NCBI RefSeq assembly: GCF_000420325.1 | Contig: NZ_ATUS01000005.1 | Coordinates: forward strand, 207,355 to 271,354 | Direction: 5' to 3' | DNA: 64,000 bases | Source: Spongiibacter tropicus DSM 19543 | GTDB lineage: Bacteria > Pseudomonadota > Gammaproteobacteria > Pseudomonadales > Spongiibacteraceae | Part shown: piece after piece, positions 33,570 to 43,137 of the stretch | Layout of the letters: the number at the start of each line of letters is the position of its first letter | Numbering within the stretch: the first letter of the stretch is position 1 | Position numbers and translations under genes: made by a program | Notes under the pieces: generated by a model | Told to the model about the DNA's origin: nothing | The model's database searches: none | Seen by the model: the letters and a program-made list of their open reading frames with translations, nothing else

Positions 33570-34604
33570 TCAGTCTTCGCCGATCTCCGGCAGGGGATAG
33601 GGCAGCTCCAGCAGGCTGAGTGGCTGTGTTTCTCCCGCCAGGTGAATGGCTTTGTCCAGCGCGTTGATGCTTAACACCGCAGACACAAGCGCTTGGCCGT
33701 TCTCGCTGTACATCGAAACAACGTTACCGATACTCGACGCTTCGTCGTCGGCAAATAACTCGCTGCCCGGCGTGGCTGGGGTGTCGCGGTTCACGGTCGC
33801 TGCATAGAGACGGCGCTTCAGCTTTCCACGGTATTGCATCCGGGCGACCACTTCCTGTCCGGTGTAGCAGCCTTTTTTGAAGTTCAGGGCGCCAGTGAGC
33901 TGGTAGTTCAGTTGTTGCGGGACAAACATGTCCTGGGTGGCTGCGCAGACGTCGGCAATACCGGCGCGGATATTCTCTGCTTCCCAGCGACCACCCGGCA
34001 CGACGCTGGCGCCTTCGCTGAGCGCGGGCCAAAGTTCACAGGCACGCTCGTTACTCAGCCAACACTCAAAGCGCTTGCCGTCATGGTCGCTTTGAATGAC
34101 CAAGGTGTCGGGGGCAGTTGCAACGCTGCTCAGCTCGCCTTGAGGGCATCTGCCGAACACGGCGGAAATTTTAGATTGGGCGTCATCGCCCCAGAGCGCG
34201 ATGACGTGATGCTGACGGCGCGTTTCGCTGATGCTGGCTTTCGAGAAGACAATATACTTGTTTAAGAGCAGTCGGGTGCTCTCGCAGAGGTCGGCAGACA
34301 TGCGTAGCAACGCGCAGTCTTCGCTGGGCATGGCGCCTACAAAGCTGCTGACAACTCGCCCCTTGAGGTTGCAATAGGCACCTCGACTGGCCTGCTCGGC
34401 AGTGATTTGCTGCCAATCGCAACTGGTTTGGCCCTGAAGAAACTTACGGCTATCCGGGCCGTCCAGTCGCAGGAAGTCGTAGTGCAGCAGCGGACTGATA
34501 TTCAGTGCTGAACCAGGCTCCTCGGTGCCCGGTTGCCAATAACTTTGCGCGTCTATCTGGCTGTCGGGGTAGTGTGTTGCGAGTTGTGCTTCGAAGGTAC
34601 TCAT
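33570..34604 (-). CDS. ygfZ: tRNA-modifying / Fe-S maintenance protein YgfZ
   Basis: Folate-binding protein of the GcvT-like family, needed for the activity of some Fe-S enzymes such as MiaB. The family signature KGCYTGQE appears as NFKKGCYTGQEVVARMQYRGK near residue 230 (given as NFKKGCYTGQEV and VARMQYRGK). FLRLDGPDSRKFLQGQTSCDW is the N-terminal folate-domain segment. The start at 34604 has AGGAT 4-5 bases upstream; an ATG at 34622 lacks one. 344 aa. Divergent from sdhE-ygfX, the same as in E. coli and Pseudomonas. Confidence 0.94.
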   Translation of the reverse strand: MSTFEAQLATHYPDSQIDAQSYWQPGTEEPGSALNISPLLHYDFLRLDGPDSRKFLQGQTSCDWQQITAEQASRGAYCNLKGRVVSSFVGAMPSEDCALLRMSADLCESTRLLLNKYIVFSKASISETRRQHHVIALWGDDAQSKISAVFGRCPQGELSSVATAPDTLVIQSDHDGKRFECWLSNERACELWPALSEGASVVPGGRWEAENIRAGIADVCAATQDMFVPQQLNYQLTGALNFKKGCYTGQEVVARMQYRGKLKRRLYAATVNRDTPATPGSELFADDEASSIGNVVSMYSENGQALVSAVLSINALDKAIHLAGETQPLSLLELPYPLPEIGED

Positions 34605-34740
34605 AAATCCTGTTGCCGACATTGTGTCGAATTTGGAAGTGGGGGAGGTTCACGTAACGGCCCCCGAACACGGTATACTAGGCCGTCTTTCATGGGCTGG
34701 CGAATGATTTGTCTGCCCGTTTTCAGTGCAGTGGAAAATA

Positions 34741-35001
34741 ATGCTTTCAGAAAACGAGATCAAGCGAATTTACTGGGCCTGCCGCCGAGGCATGCTGGAA
34801 CTTGACCTGGTCATGGTGCCATTTTACGAGCAACGCTTCAGGGCGTTAAGTGAGGTCGATCAACAGCGCTTTGTTAAGCTGCTGGAATGTGAGGATACCG
34901 AGCTGTTCCAGTGGTTTCTCGGAAAAGGCTCGCCGGAGGATCCCGAGTTGGCCAGCATCGTCAATGACATCAACGCCTTTTCTAAAGCCGCTAAGGCTTG
35001 A
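34741..35001 (+). CDS. sdhE: FAD assembly factor SdhE
   Basis: Small all-helical protein (86 aa) that promotes covalent FAD attachment to succinate dehydrogenase. The family motif is clear: KRIYWACRRGMLELDLVMVPFYEQRF (RGMLELD is the conserved core), and CEDTELFQWFLG follows. E. coli YgfY/CptB is 88 aa. The Shine-Dalgarno is weak (GTGGA). ygfX overlaps its 3' end. Confidence 0.95.
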   Translation: MLSENEIKRIYWACRRGMLELDLVMVPFYEQRFRALSEVDQQRFVKLLECEDTELFQWFLGKGSPEDPELASIVNDINAFSKAAKA

Positions 35002-35449
35002 GCCGACGTTCTCAAATCGCTTGGCGGCCTCACTGGTGGCCGCCGCGGGGATCGTATGCGTTCTTTTATTCCCTCTCGATACCGGCTTAATACAACGGGG
35101 CGTTCCCTCTGCGGCAAGCACCGTTGTACGTCTTTTCCTTCAGCTTACGCTTGCCGTCTATGCCGGCGTTTGGCTCCGCCGGCTGACATCTCGCTCGCGC
35201 TGGTGTCCTGCTGAGTTGCTGTTGCGCGACGGGCGGGCGGATATCCGCTGGCAGGAGACCGCTCTTCCGGTGCAGCTGACACCACGTTGGGTGGGGGCGC
35301 GATTGATTGTGCTGGTCGTTGACGATGGCCAGTGCCGCTGGCCGTTGCCGTTGTTCTCACACCAGCTTCCCGCTGACGACTTTCGTCGCCTTCGGGGGCT
35401 GGTCAATCTCGGTGCTGTCGGGGACAGGGTTCAGCTATCGCGGCGATAG
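34964..35449 (+). CDS. ygfX: YgfX-family membrane protein (CptA-like)
   Basis: Two-helix inner-membrane protein of the YgfX family. The start ATG at 34964 ([20 protein letters not shown]) gives 161 aa and overlaps sdhE by 38 bases; the longer in-frame start at 34850 would run further into sdhE. Two hydrophobic helices (~23-39; ~55-75) are followed by a soluble tail with [20 protein letters not shown] and [21 protein letters not shown], the usual family pattern. In E. coli it has been proposed as a toxin (CptA) paired with SdhE/CptB, though conservation with sdhE may reflect another role. Its 3' end overlaps the convergent nadB by 19 bases. Confidence 0.78.
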   Translation: MTSTPFLKPLRLEPTFSNRLAASLVAAAGIVCVLLFPLDTGLIQRGVPSAASTVVRLFLQLTLAVYAGVWLRRLTSRSRWCPAELLLRDGRADIRWQETALPVQLTPRWVGARLIVLVVDDGQCRWPLPLFSHQLPADDFRRLRGLVNLGAVGDRVQLSRR

Positions 35450-37020
35450 TTGTCGGGGACCAGAACTGTGTCTTTGGCCACATCTAATGTTTCGGGGTAA
35501 TCGAGCGTGTAGTGCAGGCCGCGACTTTCTTTGCGCTGCATGGCACTGCGAATAATCAGCTCGGCAACCATCGCAAGGTTGCGCAATTCCAACAGGTCGT
35601 TGCTGACCTTGTAATTGGAGTAATACTCGCTGATTTCCTGCTGTAGCAGGGCTGCCCGGTTCAGGGCACGCTGCAGGCGCTTGTCGGTGCGTACGATGCC
35701 GACGTAGTCCCACATAAAGCGCCGTAACTCATCCCAGTTGTGGGAGATCACCACGTCCTCATCGGAGTCGGTCACCATGGACTCGTCCCATGGCGGGGCA
35801 ATCACCGGGGCGGGCAGAGTGTCGAGTTGTGCGCTGATATCAGCGGCTGCCGAGCCACCGTACACCAGGCATTCCAGCAATGAGTTGCTGGCCAGCCGAT
35901 TGGCACCGTGCAAGCCGGTAAATGAGGTTTCGCCGATGGCGTACAGACCGGGAATATCGCTCCGTCCGTGCTGGTCGACCATGACTCCGCCACAGGTGTA
36001 ATGAGCTGCGGGTACCACCGGAATGGCTTCGCGGCTGATATCAATGCCGAGTTCCAGGCAGCGGGCGCGAATAGTCGGAAAGTGTTCCAACAGGAATTCA
36101 GGGGATTTGTGGCTGATATCCAGATAGACGCAATCGCTGCCAAGTCGCTTCATTTCATGGTCAATGGCCCTGGCGACGATGTCCCGGGGAGCCAGTTCAC
36201 CGCGCTCATCGTAGCGAGGCATGAACCGCTCGCCACGGGAGTTAAACAGCTTTCCGCCTTCACCTCGGATGGCCTCGGTAATCAGAAATGACTTGGCTTT
36301 GGGATGATAGAGGCAGGTCGGGTGGAACTGATTAAATTCCATGTTGGCGACTCGGCAACCTGCTCGCCATGCCATGGCGATGCCATCGCCGGAAGCGCCA
36401 TCCGGGTTGCTGGTGTAAAGGTAAGCCTTATTGGCGCCGCCGGTTGCCAGTACGACGGTTTTGGCGTGGAACAATTCCACGTGGCCGCTGTCTCTGTTGA
36501 GGACGTAAGCGCCGTGGCATCGCCCTGACCGGACAATTAAGTCGATAGCGACGTGCCGAGCGAACAACTTGATGTTGTCGTGCTCCTGAGCGCGAGCGCT
36601 GAGGGTCGTTGATACTGCGCGGCCTGTGGCATCCGCGGCATGTATAATGCGGCGCTGACTATGCCCTCCCTCGCGAGTGAGGTGCAGGTCGTTATTGTCG
36701 TTGTCAAAACGACTGAACTGGACGCCTTGGGCCAATAGCCAGTCAATAGTGGTGCTGGAGTGGCCGACCGTAAATCGGACGGCGTCCTCGTGACACAGTT
36801 GGGCGCCCGCTGTCAGTGTGTCGGCAACGTGCGCGTCCACGCTGTCGTTTTTGTGCAGTACGGCGGCGATGCCCCCCTGAGCCCAGTAGGTAGCGCCTTC
36901 GTTGAGTTCGCCTTTGCACAACACGGCGATACTGGCGCGCTCTGCCAGTTGCAGTGCGAGGGACAAGCCTGCTGCGCCGCTGCCGATGACCAGCACGTCG
37001 TGGGCGTGATAGTGGCTCAT
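35431..37020 (-). CDS. nadB: L-aspartate oxidase
   Basis: FAD enzyme that oxidises L-aspartate to iminoaspartate for NAD synthesis. 529 aa from ATG 37020 ([20 protein letters not shown]); the ORF extends 21 codons further, which would cross the intergenic region. Seen: dinucleotide motif [46 protein letters not shown]-like segment [19 protein letters not shown], and the active-site region [20 protein letters not shown]-terminal helical domain as in SdhA/FrdA relatives. Divergent from rpoE, as in E. coli and Pseudomonas. Confidence 0.96.
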   Translation of the reverse strand: MSHYHAHDVLVIGSGAAGLSLALQLAERASIAVLCKGELNEGATYWAQGGIAAVLHKNDSVDAHVADTLTAGAQLCHEDAVRFTVGHSSTTIDWLLAQGVQFSRFDNDNNDLHLTREGGHSQRRIIHAADATGRAVSTTLSARAQEHDNIKLFARHVAIDLIVRSGRCHGAYVLNRDSGHVELFHAKTVVLATGGANKAYLYTSNPDGASGDGIAMAWRAGCRVANMEFNQFHPTCLYHPKAKSFLITEAIRGEGGKLFNSRGERFMPRYDERGELAPRDIVARAIDHEMKRLGSDCVYLDISHKSPEFLLEHFPTIRARCLELGIDISREAIPVVPAAHYTCGGVMVDQHGRSDIPGLYAIGETSFTGLHGANRLASNSLLECLVYGGSAAADISAQLDTLPAPVIAPPWDESMVTDSDEDVVISHNWDELRRFMWDYVGIVRTDKRLQRALNRAALLQQEISEYYSNYKVSNDLLELRNLAMVAELIIRSAMQRKESRGLHYTLDYPETLDVAKDTVLVPDNYRRDS

Positions 37021-37159
37021 GGGAGGGTGTTTGCTCCTAATGCGGTCCGGCGATACTATGCCGTCGGAGATAATGAGGCGCAAAGTATACTGGTAGCTGC
37101 GTCGCTAACCAATATGATGGGCTGAGCGCCTGGCGCCGACCACGGGAAAAAGAATGAGA

Positions 37160-37186
37160 GAACTTCTTCAGCGTATGCTGGTCTAT
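37160..37186 (+). promoter_or_regulatory. Predicted sigma-E/AlgU-type promoter of rpoE
   Basis: GAACTT (37160-37165), 16-base spacer and TCTAT (37182-37186) fit the sigma-E family consensus (GAACTT-N16/17-TCtgA). It lies about 38 bases before the rpoE start, so the sigma factor probably drives its own operon. Confidence 0.7.
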
Positions 37187-37223
37187 GCAACAGTTGCTGT
37201 TGATTCGTTGTTGGCGGGGATTT

Positions 37224-37814
37224 ATGAGTCAGCCTAAAAATACGGATCAACAACTGGTTGAGCGGGTAAAGAAGGGCGATAAACGAGCCTTCGATATGCT
37301 CGTCCTCAAATACCAGCACAAGATTTTTGGTTTGATCTCGCGCTATGTCAAAGACAGCGATGAAGTGCAGGATGTTGCTCAGGAAGCCTTTGTCAAAGCC
37401 TATCGTGCTTTGCCTAAGTTTCGGGGCGATAGTGCCTTCTATACCTGGCTATACCGTATTGCGATCAACACAGCCAAGAACTATCTGGTGGCACGTAATC
37501 GGCGGCCACCGGGCAGTGACGTCGATGTGTCTGATGCCGAGTATTTTGACGGGCCATCGGCACTGAAAGATATCGAATCGCCGGAAAACCAGCTCTACGG
37601 TCAGGAGTTGCAGGCGGTTGTGCAGGATGCCATTAAATTATTGCCAGAAGATTTGCGTTCTGCGCTAACTCTTCGCGAATTTGATGGTCTTAGCTATGAA
37701 GATATTGCGGCGGTGATGGATTGCCCCGTTGGAACGGTCCGTTCGCGGATATTCCGCGCGCGGGAGGCGGTGGATAGTCGGGTTAAGTCCCAGATGAGTG
37801 GCGAAGAGGTGTAA
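37224..37814 (+). CDS. rpoE: RNA polymerase sigma-E factor (RpoE/AlgU)
   Basis: ECF sigma factor for envelope stress. 196 aa; the start MSQPKNTDQQLVERVKKGDK is preceded by GGGGA, and the upstream ATG at 37185 lies inside the promoter. Region 2 (VLKYQHKIFGLISRYVKD, EVQDVAQEAFVKAYRALPKF, FYTWLYRIAINTAKNYL) and region 4 (LPEDLRSALTLREFDGLSYEDIA, CPVGTVRSRIFRAREAV) are intact. It heads rpoE-rseA-rseB-rseC, the order of the E. coli and Pseudomonas (algU-mucABC) operons. Confidence 0.97.
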   Translation: MSQPKNTDQQLVERVKKGDKRAFDMLVLKYQHKIFGLISRYVKDSDEVQDVAQEAFVKAYRALPKFRGDSAFYTWLYRIAINTAKNYLVARNRRPPGSDVDVSDAEYFDGPSALKDIESPENQLYGQELQAVVQDAIKLLPEDLRSALTLREFDGLSYEDIAAVMDCPVGTVRSRIFRAREAVDSRVKSQMSGEEV

Positions 37815-37816
37815 TT

Positions 37817-38392
37817 ATGAATGATACCGTCAGAGAATCGTTGTCGGCGCTGATGGATGGGGAAGCCAGCGAGCTGGAGCTGCGGCGTATCCTTAAAGAT
37901 GAGGATGCGGCACTGCGAAGTGAGTGGGCCTCTCTGAATCGCAATCAGCAATTGATGCATGACGGTGGCTTGCCCTTCGCTGAGCTGGATATTTCGTCTC
38001 GGGTGATGGCGGCCATTGACGAGCAGCCGGTAAAAAACAGTGGCAACTGGCGTCAGGCTTTGGCCGGTGTCGCTGTAGCGGCCAGTGTTGCGGCGGTGGT
38101 GGTTTTCACTGGTAGCGACCGGATGATGGGCGCGTCGCCGACGGTGGTTGCTCAGCAGGAGACGGTCAGCAATACCAGTGGTCGCGTCTATCCTGCGCAA
38201 ATGTCGCCGGCAACAGGCGGTGTTGCGGTGAGCGCTAAAGCTGGAGCGATGCCAACCATGACAGCCTCTCCCGCAGGGGAGGATCAGCAGCGCTTCGAAG
38301 AGTTGCTGCGTAAACATACAGAGCGCGCATCACTGAATAACGGACAGGGCTTCGTATCTTATGCACGTGTGGTTTCCCAGGAATCCGAATAA
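37817..38392 (+). CDS. rseA: Anti-sigma-E factor RseA/MucA
   Basis: Single-pass membrane protein that holds RpoE inactive. 191 aa: N-terminal cytoplasmic sigma-binding domain (RESLSALMDGEASELELRRIL), TM helix ~81-99 (LAGVAVAASVAAVVVFTGS) and a periplasmic C-terminus (QQRFEELLRKHTERAS, SYARVV) like the RseB-binding region of MucA. It starts 2 bases after the rpoE stop. Family knowledge: regulated proteolysis of RseA by a DegS/AlgW-type protease frees sigma-E; no such protease gene is in this operon. Confidence 0.94.
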   Translation: MNDTVRESLSALMDGEASELELRRILKDEDAALRSEWASLNRNQQLMHDGGLPFAELDISSRVMAAIDEQPVKNSGNWRQALAGVAVAASVAAVVVFTGSDRMMGASPTVVAQQETVSNTSGRVYPAQMSPATGGVAVSAKAGAMPTMTASPAGEDQQRFEELLRKHTERASLNNGQGFVSYARVVSQESE

Positions 38393-38393
38393 G

Positions 38394-39293
38394 GTGCGTG
38401 TTGGCGCCATCCTCGCTTTTGCAGCCATGGCGGCGTGCCACAACGTCATGGCTGATACGTCGGCCGCTGATTGGCTAAAGCGTATGGCAGAAAGTCATCG
38501 CACACTGAATTATCAGGGAGTGGTGCGCTACCAGATTGAAGGTAGCACCAACAATTTTAAAATCAGTCATATCGTGAAGGGCGACAGTGAGTATGAATCG
38601 CTGGAGTCTCTGGATGATGCCGAGTCCAGTGTGGTTCGCCATGGTCACGATTTGAACTGTGTTCATCCCGGTCCAGAGTTGTTGCGCCTCTTGTCGGCTA
38701 ACTCCACCGAAAACAGCTTGCTGCACAGCTATTATTCTCTTGCGGTTGCCGAGCCCGGGAGGGTTGCGGGTCGGGAGAGTGTTACCATCGATGTTCGCCC
38801 GAAAGATGTCTATCGCTTGGGTTATCGCTTGGGGATTGACGAAGAGTCCGGCCTGTTGTTGAAGTCTGAAATCCTGAATAAGCAGGGCAAGGTGCTCGAG
38901 AGTTTCCAGTATCTGGTGCTGGATATGGGCTTGAGTGCGGAGTCAGAGCAGGCTGCCGTCACGCCCGCGGCCCACGATAAAGTGCTGGAAGCATCCTCGC
39001 ATCTCGACCACCGTTGGAAAGTAGGGTGGTTGCCTGATGGTTTTACGCCGTTGTCGGGCTACCGAGACGTCGAAAGCCTGAGTTATACCGATGGTTTGGC
39101 CGTGTTCTCTGTCTTTGTGGAGTCTTTCGCTATCGATCACAGCGTGCCGCCTGATAGCCATATGCGCAGAGGGGCGTCGGTGAGCTACTCCACGATTTAT
39201 CCTGAACAGGGGCGTCGCGTTACGGTCGTCGGTGAGGTCCCGATGCTGACCGCTCGTCAGGTAGCGCGCTCGATTAAATGGGCGCTGCCGTGA
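38394..39293 (+). CDS. rseB: Sigma-E regulator RseB/MucB
   Basis: Periplasmic protein that binds RseA and protects it from cleavage, sensing lipoprotein/LPS signals. The GTG at 38394 starts 1 base after the rseA stop, with CAGGAA 9 bases upstream; an ATG at 38361 inside rseA is an alternative giving 310 aa. Signal peptide to about VMA/DTS (an AAC near the site might suggest a lipoprotein, but family members are soluble). Core: DWLKRMAESHRTLNYQGVVRY, VDVRPKDVYRLGYRLGIDE-like TIDVRPKDVYRLGYRLGID, WLPDGFTPLSGYRD and SVFVESF. 299 aa. Confidence 0.92.
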   Translation: MRVGAILAFAAMAACHNVMADTSAADWLKRMAESHRTLNYQGVVRYQIEGSTNNFKISHIVKGDSEYESLESLDDAESSVVRHGHDLNCVHPGPELLRLLSANSTENSLLHSYYSLAVAEPGRVAGRESVTIDVRPKDVYRLGYRLGIDEESGLLLKSEILNKQGKVLESFQYLVLDMGLSAESEQAAVTPAAHDKVLEASSHLDHRWKVGWLPDGFTPLSGYRDVESLSYTDGLAVFSVFVESFAIDHSVPPDSHMRRGASVSYSTIYPEQGRRVTVVGEVPMLTARQVARSIKWALP

Positions 39294-39772
39294 TCTGCGA
39301 GCGAGGGCGCGTGGTTGCCGCAGACGACAACGCGCTTTGGGTGGAAACGATTCAGCAGAGCAGTTGCTCATCCTGCGCCGCAAAAAAAGGCTGCGGGCAG
39401 GGGCTGATGAACAGTTTGCACGACGGTCGGAGAAACCAGATCCGGGTTGCCCTTGACGGGCAATCCGCTGGCGATTACCCCATCGGCAGCGATGTCGATA
39501 TTGCGATACCTGAATCGGCGCTGTTGGGCGGTGCTTTTGTCGTGTATTTGCTGCCGCTGCTGAGCATGCTCGGTATTATGGCACTGGTTGCCCAGCGGTA
39601 TGAAAGTGACGGCCTGGCTGCGCTGGGGGCGGTCTTGGGCTTCTTGCTTGGTTTGATGGCTGTGCGCCTGCACGCCTGGACTAGTCGCAACAACCCCCGT
39701 TTTCAGCCGAGGGTGATCGGGCTGCACAAGGCGGTCGCCAGCGATGTTATGACCTTTGTTGACCCCCGCTAA
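39278..39772 (+). CDS. rseC: RseC/MucC-family membrane protein
   Basis: 164 aa; overlaps rseB by 16 bases. N-terminal cysteine cluster (SSCSSCAAKKGCGQGL, a C-x2-C-x5-C pattern) followed by two membrane helices (LLGGAFVVYLLPLLSMLGIMAL; LAALGAVLGFLLGLMAV), the standard RseC layout. Modulates sigma-E activity and is related to the SoxR-reducing system. The cysteines could hold a metal or redox centre. Last gene of the sigma-E operon; lepA begins about 115 bases on. Confidence 0.93.
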   Translation: MGAAVICERGRVVAADDNALWVETIQQSSCSSCAAKKGCGQGLMNSLHDGRRNQIRVALDGQSAGDYPIGSDVDIAIPESALLGGAFVVYLLPLLSMLGIMALVAQRYESDGLAALGAVLGFLLGLMAVRLHAWTSRNNPRFQPRVIGLHKAVASDVMTFVDPR

Positions 39773-39886
39773 GTCCTTGTCTTTGTCACAATAAACGCTG
39801 GGCTGCGTAGCCGAGTGGTCGGGCTTTGCGCTACAATCGCGGGCTTATTTTTCCGCTAATGGCCTTGTCCTGGGGTTTTGCCAATC

Positions 39887-41686
39887 GTGCCTAGTCTCGA
39901 CCGAATTCGTAACTTTTCTATCATTGCCCATATCGACCACGGTAAGTCGACACTGGCCGATCGCTTTATTCAACATTGCGGCGGCTTGACCGAGCGTGAA
40001 ATGGCGGAGCAAGTGCTCGATTCGATGGATATTGAGCGAGAGCGCGGTATCACGATCAAGGCGCAGAGTGTCACGCTCAACTACACCGCCAAAGACGGGA
40101 ATACCTACCAGCTTAATTTCATCGACACCCCCGGGCACGTAGACTTTTCCTACGAAGTGTCCCGTTCGCTGGCTGCCTGCGAAGGCGCGCTGCTGGTAGT
40201 TGATGCTGCCCAGGGGGTGGAAGCGCAATCCGTGGCGAACTGCTACACCGCCATCGAGCAGGGGCTCGAAGTCCTGCCGATTCTGAACAAGATGGATTTG
40301 CCGCAGGCAGACCCGGACCGGGTCAAGCAGGAAATTGAAGAAATCATTGGTGTGGATGCCTCCGATGCCGTGCCTGTGAGTGCCAAGTCGGGCATGGGGA
40401 TTGAGGACGCTCTGGAGCACCTTGTTGCCACGATCCCGCCGCCGGAAGGTGATCCGGATGAACCACTGCAAGCGCTGATTATCGATTCGTGGTTCGATAA
40501 TTATCAGGGCGTTGTCTCTCTGGTTCGGGTTAAGAATGGCACGCTGAAAAAGGGCGATAAAATCATCTCCAAGTCCCTTGGCAAGGCGCACTCGGTGGAT
40601 GTAGTCGGAATATTTACGCCGAAGCAGACCAGTACCGGAGTGCTCAAGGCCGGTGAAGTCGGCTTTGTAATCGCCGGAATCAAGGATATTCTCGGCGCGC
40701 CGGTCGGCGATACCTTCACCCACTCGGCAACACCAGAGGTGGCGGCATTACCGGGTTTTCAAAAGGTGAAACCGCAGGTATATGCAGGGATGTTCACCGT
40801 TTCCACCGACGACTACGAGGATTTCCGCGATGCGCTGGGCAAGCTGACGCTGAATGATGCGTCGCTTTTCTACGAGCCGGAAACCTCAGATGCTTTGGGT
40901 TTTGGGTTCCGTTGTGGCTTCCTCGGTACGCTGCACATGGAAATTATCCAGGAGCGCCTGGAGCGAGAGTATGACCTCGATCTGATTACGACAGCCCCCA
41001 CGGTTATCTATCAGGTGCTGAAGAAGAATGGCGAAGAGATCATGGTGGACAATCCGTCTGCCATGCCGGATCCCGGTGAACTCGAAGAAACGCGAGAGCC
41101 GATTGCCCGTGTGAATATTCTGGTGCCACAGGAACACCTGGGCAACGTGATGAGCCTGTGTTCCGAAAAACGTGGGGTTCAGATCGATATGCAATTCCTC
41201 GGGCAGCAAGTGTCGCTGACTTGGGATATCCCAATGAGCGAAGTGGTACTGGACTTCTTTGATCGTTTGAAATCCGTCAGCCGAGGTTTCGCTTCGTTGG
41301 ATTACAGCTTCGAGCGCTTTGAAGCGGCCAACCTTGTCAAACTCGATGTGTTGATTAATGGCGATCGCGTCGACGCTCTGGCGATGATTGTGCACCGGGA
41401 TTTCGCTCAGTCTCGTGGACGACTGCTGGTAGAAAAAATGAAGGAACTGATTCCTCGTCAAATGTTTGACGTGGCGATTCAGGCGGCGATCGGCGGACAC
41501 GTGATTGCGCGGCAAACCGTGAAGGCGCTGCGTAAAAATGTGACGGCAAAGTGCTATGGTGGCGATGTTTCCCGTAAGCGCAAGCTGTTGGAAAAGCAAA
41601 AAGCAGGGAAAAAGCGCATGAAGCAGGTCGGCAATGTCGAGATTCCACAGTCTGCTTTCCTCGCGGTTCTCAAGGTCGATGGATAA
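39887..41686 (+). CDS. lepA: Elongation factor 4 (LepA)
   Basis: Ribosome-bound translational GTPase. The GTG at 39887 gives 599 aa, exactly the E. coli length, with [20 protein letters not shown] aligning without gaps to other LepA N-termini; the TTG at 39878 adds three residues. G1 AHIDHGKS, G3 DTPGH, G4 NKMD and G5 SAKSG are all present, as are EF-G-like domains III-V and the LepA-specific C-terminal domain ([18 protein letters not shown]). lepB follows 12 bases after, as usual. Confidence 0.97.
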   Translation: MPSLDRIRNFSIIAHIDHGKSTLADRFIQHCGGLTEREMAEQVLDSMDIERERGITIKAQSVTLNYTAKDGNTYQLNFIDTPGHVDFSYEVSRSLAACEGALLVVDAAQGVEAQSVANCYTAIEQGLEVLPILNKMDLPQADPDRVKQEIEEIIGVDASDAVPVSAKSGMGIEDALEHLVATIPPPEGDPDEPLQALIIDSWFDNYQGVVSLVRVKNGTLKKGDKIISKSLGKAHSVDVVGIFTPKQTSTGVLKAGEVGFVIAGIKDILGAPVGDTFTHSATPEVAALPGFQKVKPQVYAGMFTVSTDDYEDFRDALGKLTLNDASLFYEPETSDALGFGFRCGFLGTLHMEIIQERLEREYDLDLITTAPTVIYQVLKKNGEEIMVDNPSAMPDPGELEETREPIARVNILVPQEHLGNVMSLCSEKRGVQIDMQFLGQQVSLTWDIPMSEVVLDFFDRLKSVSRGFASLDYSFERFEAANLVKLDVLINGDRVDALAMIVHRDFAQSRGRLLVEKMKELIPRQMFDVAIQAAIGGHVIARQTVKALRKNVTAKCYGGDVSRKRKLLEKQKAGKKRMKQVGNVEIPQSAFLAVLKVDG

Positions 41687-41698
41687 GGGACAGATCGC

Positions 41699-42754
41699 AT
41701 GGTCAATCTGATATTGCTGGTGGCAGTGGTAGCGTCGCTGCTGGTTTGGCTGGTTCAGGAGCTGAAAGGTCGCCGTCAAATGCAGACGGCGCTGCAGTGG
41801 TGTGCTGAGCGCAAGACCGCCAGTGATGCTGATTCACTGCGCGAACAGGTGATACCAGCATGGTTGGAGTGGAGTTATCGCCTGGTATTGGCCTTGTGGC
41901 TTGTCTGGCTGGCCAGCGTTGTACTGATAAAGGATGGTGATTTCGCGCTGGCACTGGTGATGCTGACCCTGTTGGCGGGTGTCATTGCCGGTCTGGACCG
42001 CTTTGTTTTCCAGAAGGCGAGGGAAGCGTTTGTCAGTGCCGGCAATGTCGCGGTCTATATCACCTATTTCGTAAAGCAGGAGCAGGACAGCCTCAAAAAC
42101 GAGTTTGGTGGGACACTGCCGATTGCCGAAAATGCCCGGTCATTTTTCCCGGTATTGCTGGTGGTACTGGTTCTTCGCTCGTTTGTCGTCGAACCTTTTC
42201 AGATTCCTTCCGCGTCAATGGTGCCAAGCCTTGAAGTCGGTGACTATATTCTGGTCAACAAGTTTAACTATGGCTTACGCCTGCCGGTGACCGGCACCAA
42301 ATTGATGGAAGTCGGTGAGCCCAAACGCGGCGATGTGATGGTGTTCTTCCCGCCGGGGGACAGTCGCTACTTCATCAAGCGCGTGGTCGGTCTGCCGGGC
42401 GATAAACTCCAGTACATCAACAAGAAGTTATATGTGAACGGTAAGCTGATGCCGCAGACGCTGGTGGCCGAGGTACCCCCATTGCAGCCGGTGACTCAAG
42501 TCATTCGTGAGCAGCTGGGGGATGTTGCGCACCTGATACATCATGATAAGCGGATATATCGCGGCGACTTTGAAACGACGGTAGCGCCTGGGCACTACTT
42601 CATGATGGGCGATAATCGCGATAACAGCAGCGATAGCCGGGTGTGGGGAGAAGTCCCGGAAGAGAATATTGTCGGCCAGGCCTTTGCTATCTGGATGCAC
42701 TGGCGGTCATTTTCGGAATTGCCCAGCTTTGATCGCGTGGGACGCATTCGCTGA
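41699..42754 (+). CDS. lepB: Signal peptidase I
   Basis: Membrane serine protease that removes signal peptides from Sec/Tat-exported proteins. 351 aa. Catalytic Ser173 (IPSASMVPSL) and Lys227 (RYFIKRVVGLPGD) are present, with GHYFMMGDNRDNSSDSR (box E). The N-terminal part is longer than in E. coli LepB, with hydrophobic segments ~1-20, ~60-76, ~82-97 and ~150-165. Between lepA and a DUF4845 gene. Confidence 0.96.
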   Translation: MVNLILLVAVVASLLVWLVQELKGRRQMQTALQWCAERKTASDADSLREQVIPAWLEWSYRLVLALWLVWLASVVLIKDGDFALALVMLTLLAGVIAGLDRFVFQKAREAFVSAGNVAVYITYFVKQEQDSLKNEFGGTLPIAENARSFFPVLLVVLVLRSFVVEPFQIPSASMVPSLEVGDYILVNKFNYGLRLPVTGTKLMEVGEPKRGDVMVFFPPGDSRYFIKRVVGLPGDKLQYINKKLYVNGKLMPQTLVAEVPPLQPVTQVIREQLGDVAHLIHHDKRIYRGDFETTVAPGHYFMMGDNRDNSSDSRVWGEVPEENIVGQAFAIWMHWRSFSELPSFDRVGRIR

Positions 42755-42766
42755 GAGGAAATGAGC

Positions 42767-43135
42767 ATGAGACAACAGCAACGTGGAATGAGTATGCTGT
42801 CATTCGTGATGCTTGCGGGCGTTGCGGTGGTTTTGGGTACCATGGTGGTAAAGCTGGCGCCGATATATATCGACTACTGGTCACTGAGCAAGGTGATTGA
42901 AGACGTGGTTGAAGAGAATTCCAGCGGTGACACCTCGCCTGCTCAGGTCAGGCAGGCCTTGCAGCGCCGATTTACTACCAACCGCATAGAGGCGGTGTCA
43001 CTGCGCGATATCACCATCAAAAACAATGACAAGGGAATTCTGATCGACGCGAGCTACGAAAAACGCGTGCCTTTGTTTATTAATATTGATGCGGTAGTCA
43101 AATTCGAAGAAGCCCAGTTCCAGATTCTTCGTTGA
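42767..43135 (+). CDS. DUF4845 membrane-anchored protein
   Basis: 122 residues with one N-terminal membrane helix (MSMLSFVMLAGVAVVLGTMVV) and a periplasmic domain (APIYIDYWSLSKVIEDV, DITIKNNDKGILIDASYE). Function unknown; commonly found between lepB and rnc in pseudomonad-like bacteria. Of two close ATGs (42761, 42767), the second is well spaced from GAGAGGAA. The N-terminus (QRGMSMLSFVMLAG) resembles a prepilin signal (G followed by M and a hydrophobic run), but position +5 is not Glu. Confidence 0.85.
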   Translation: MRQQQRGMSMLSFVMLAGVAVVLGTMVVKLAPIYIDYWSLSKVIEDVVEENSSGDTSPAQVRQALQRRFTTNRIEAVSLRDITIKNNDKGILIDASYEKRVPLFINIDAVVKFEEAQFQILR

Positions 43136-43137
43136 AT

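Noticed and set aside
34741..35449. sdhE-ygfX as a functional toxin-antitoxin module (CptB/CptA)
   Set aside because: The pairing has been proposed in E. coli, but SdhE has an established flavinylation role and the locus is conserved housekeeping; nothing here shows toxicity.
40886..41779. 297-codon minus-strand frame opposite lepA
   Set aside because: LepA is unambiguous; the opposite frame is a codon-bias artefact.
42767..43135. DUF4845 protein as a type IV pilin-like protein
   Set aside because: The N-terminus looks like Gly followed by a hydrophobic helix, but Glu at +5 is absent and no pilus gene is near.
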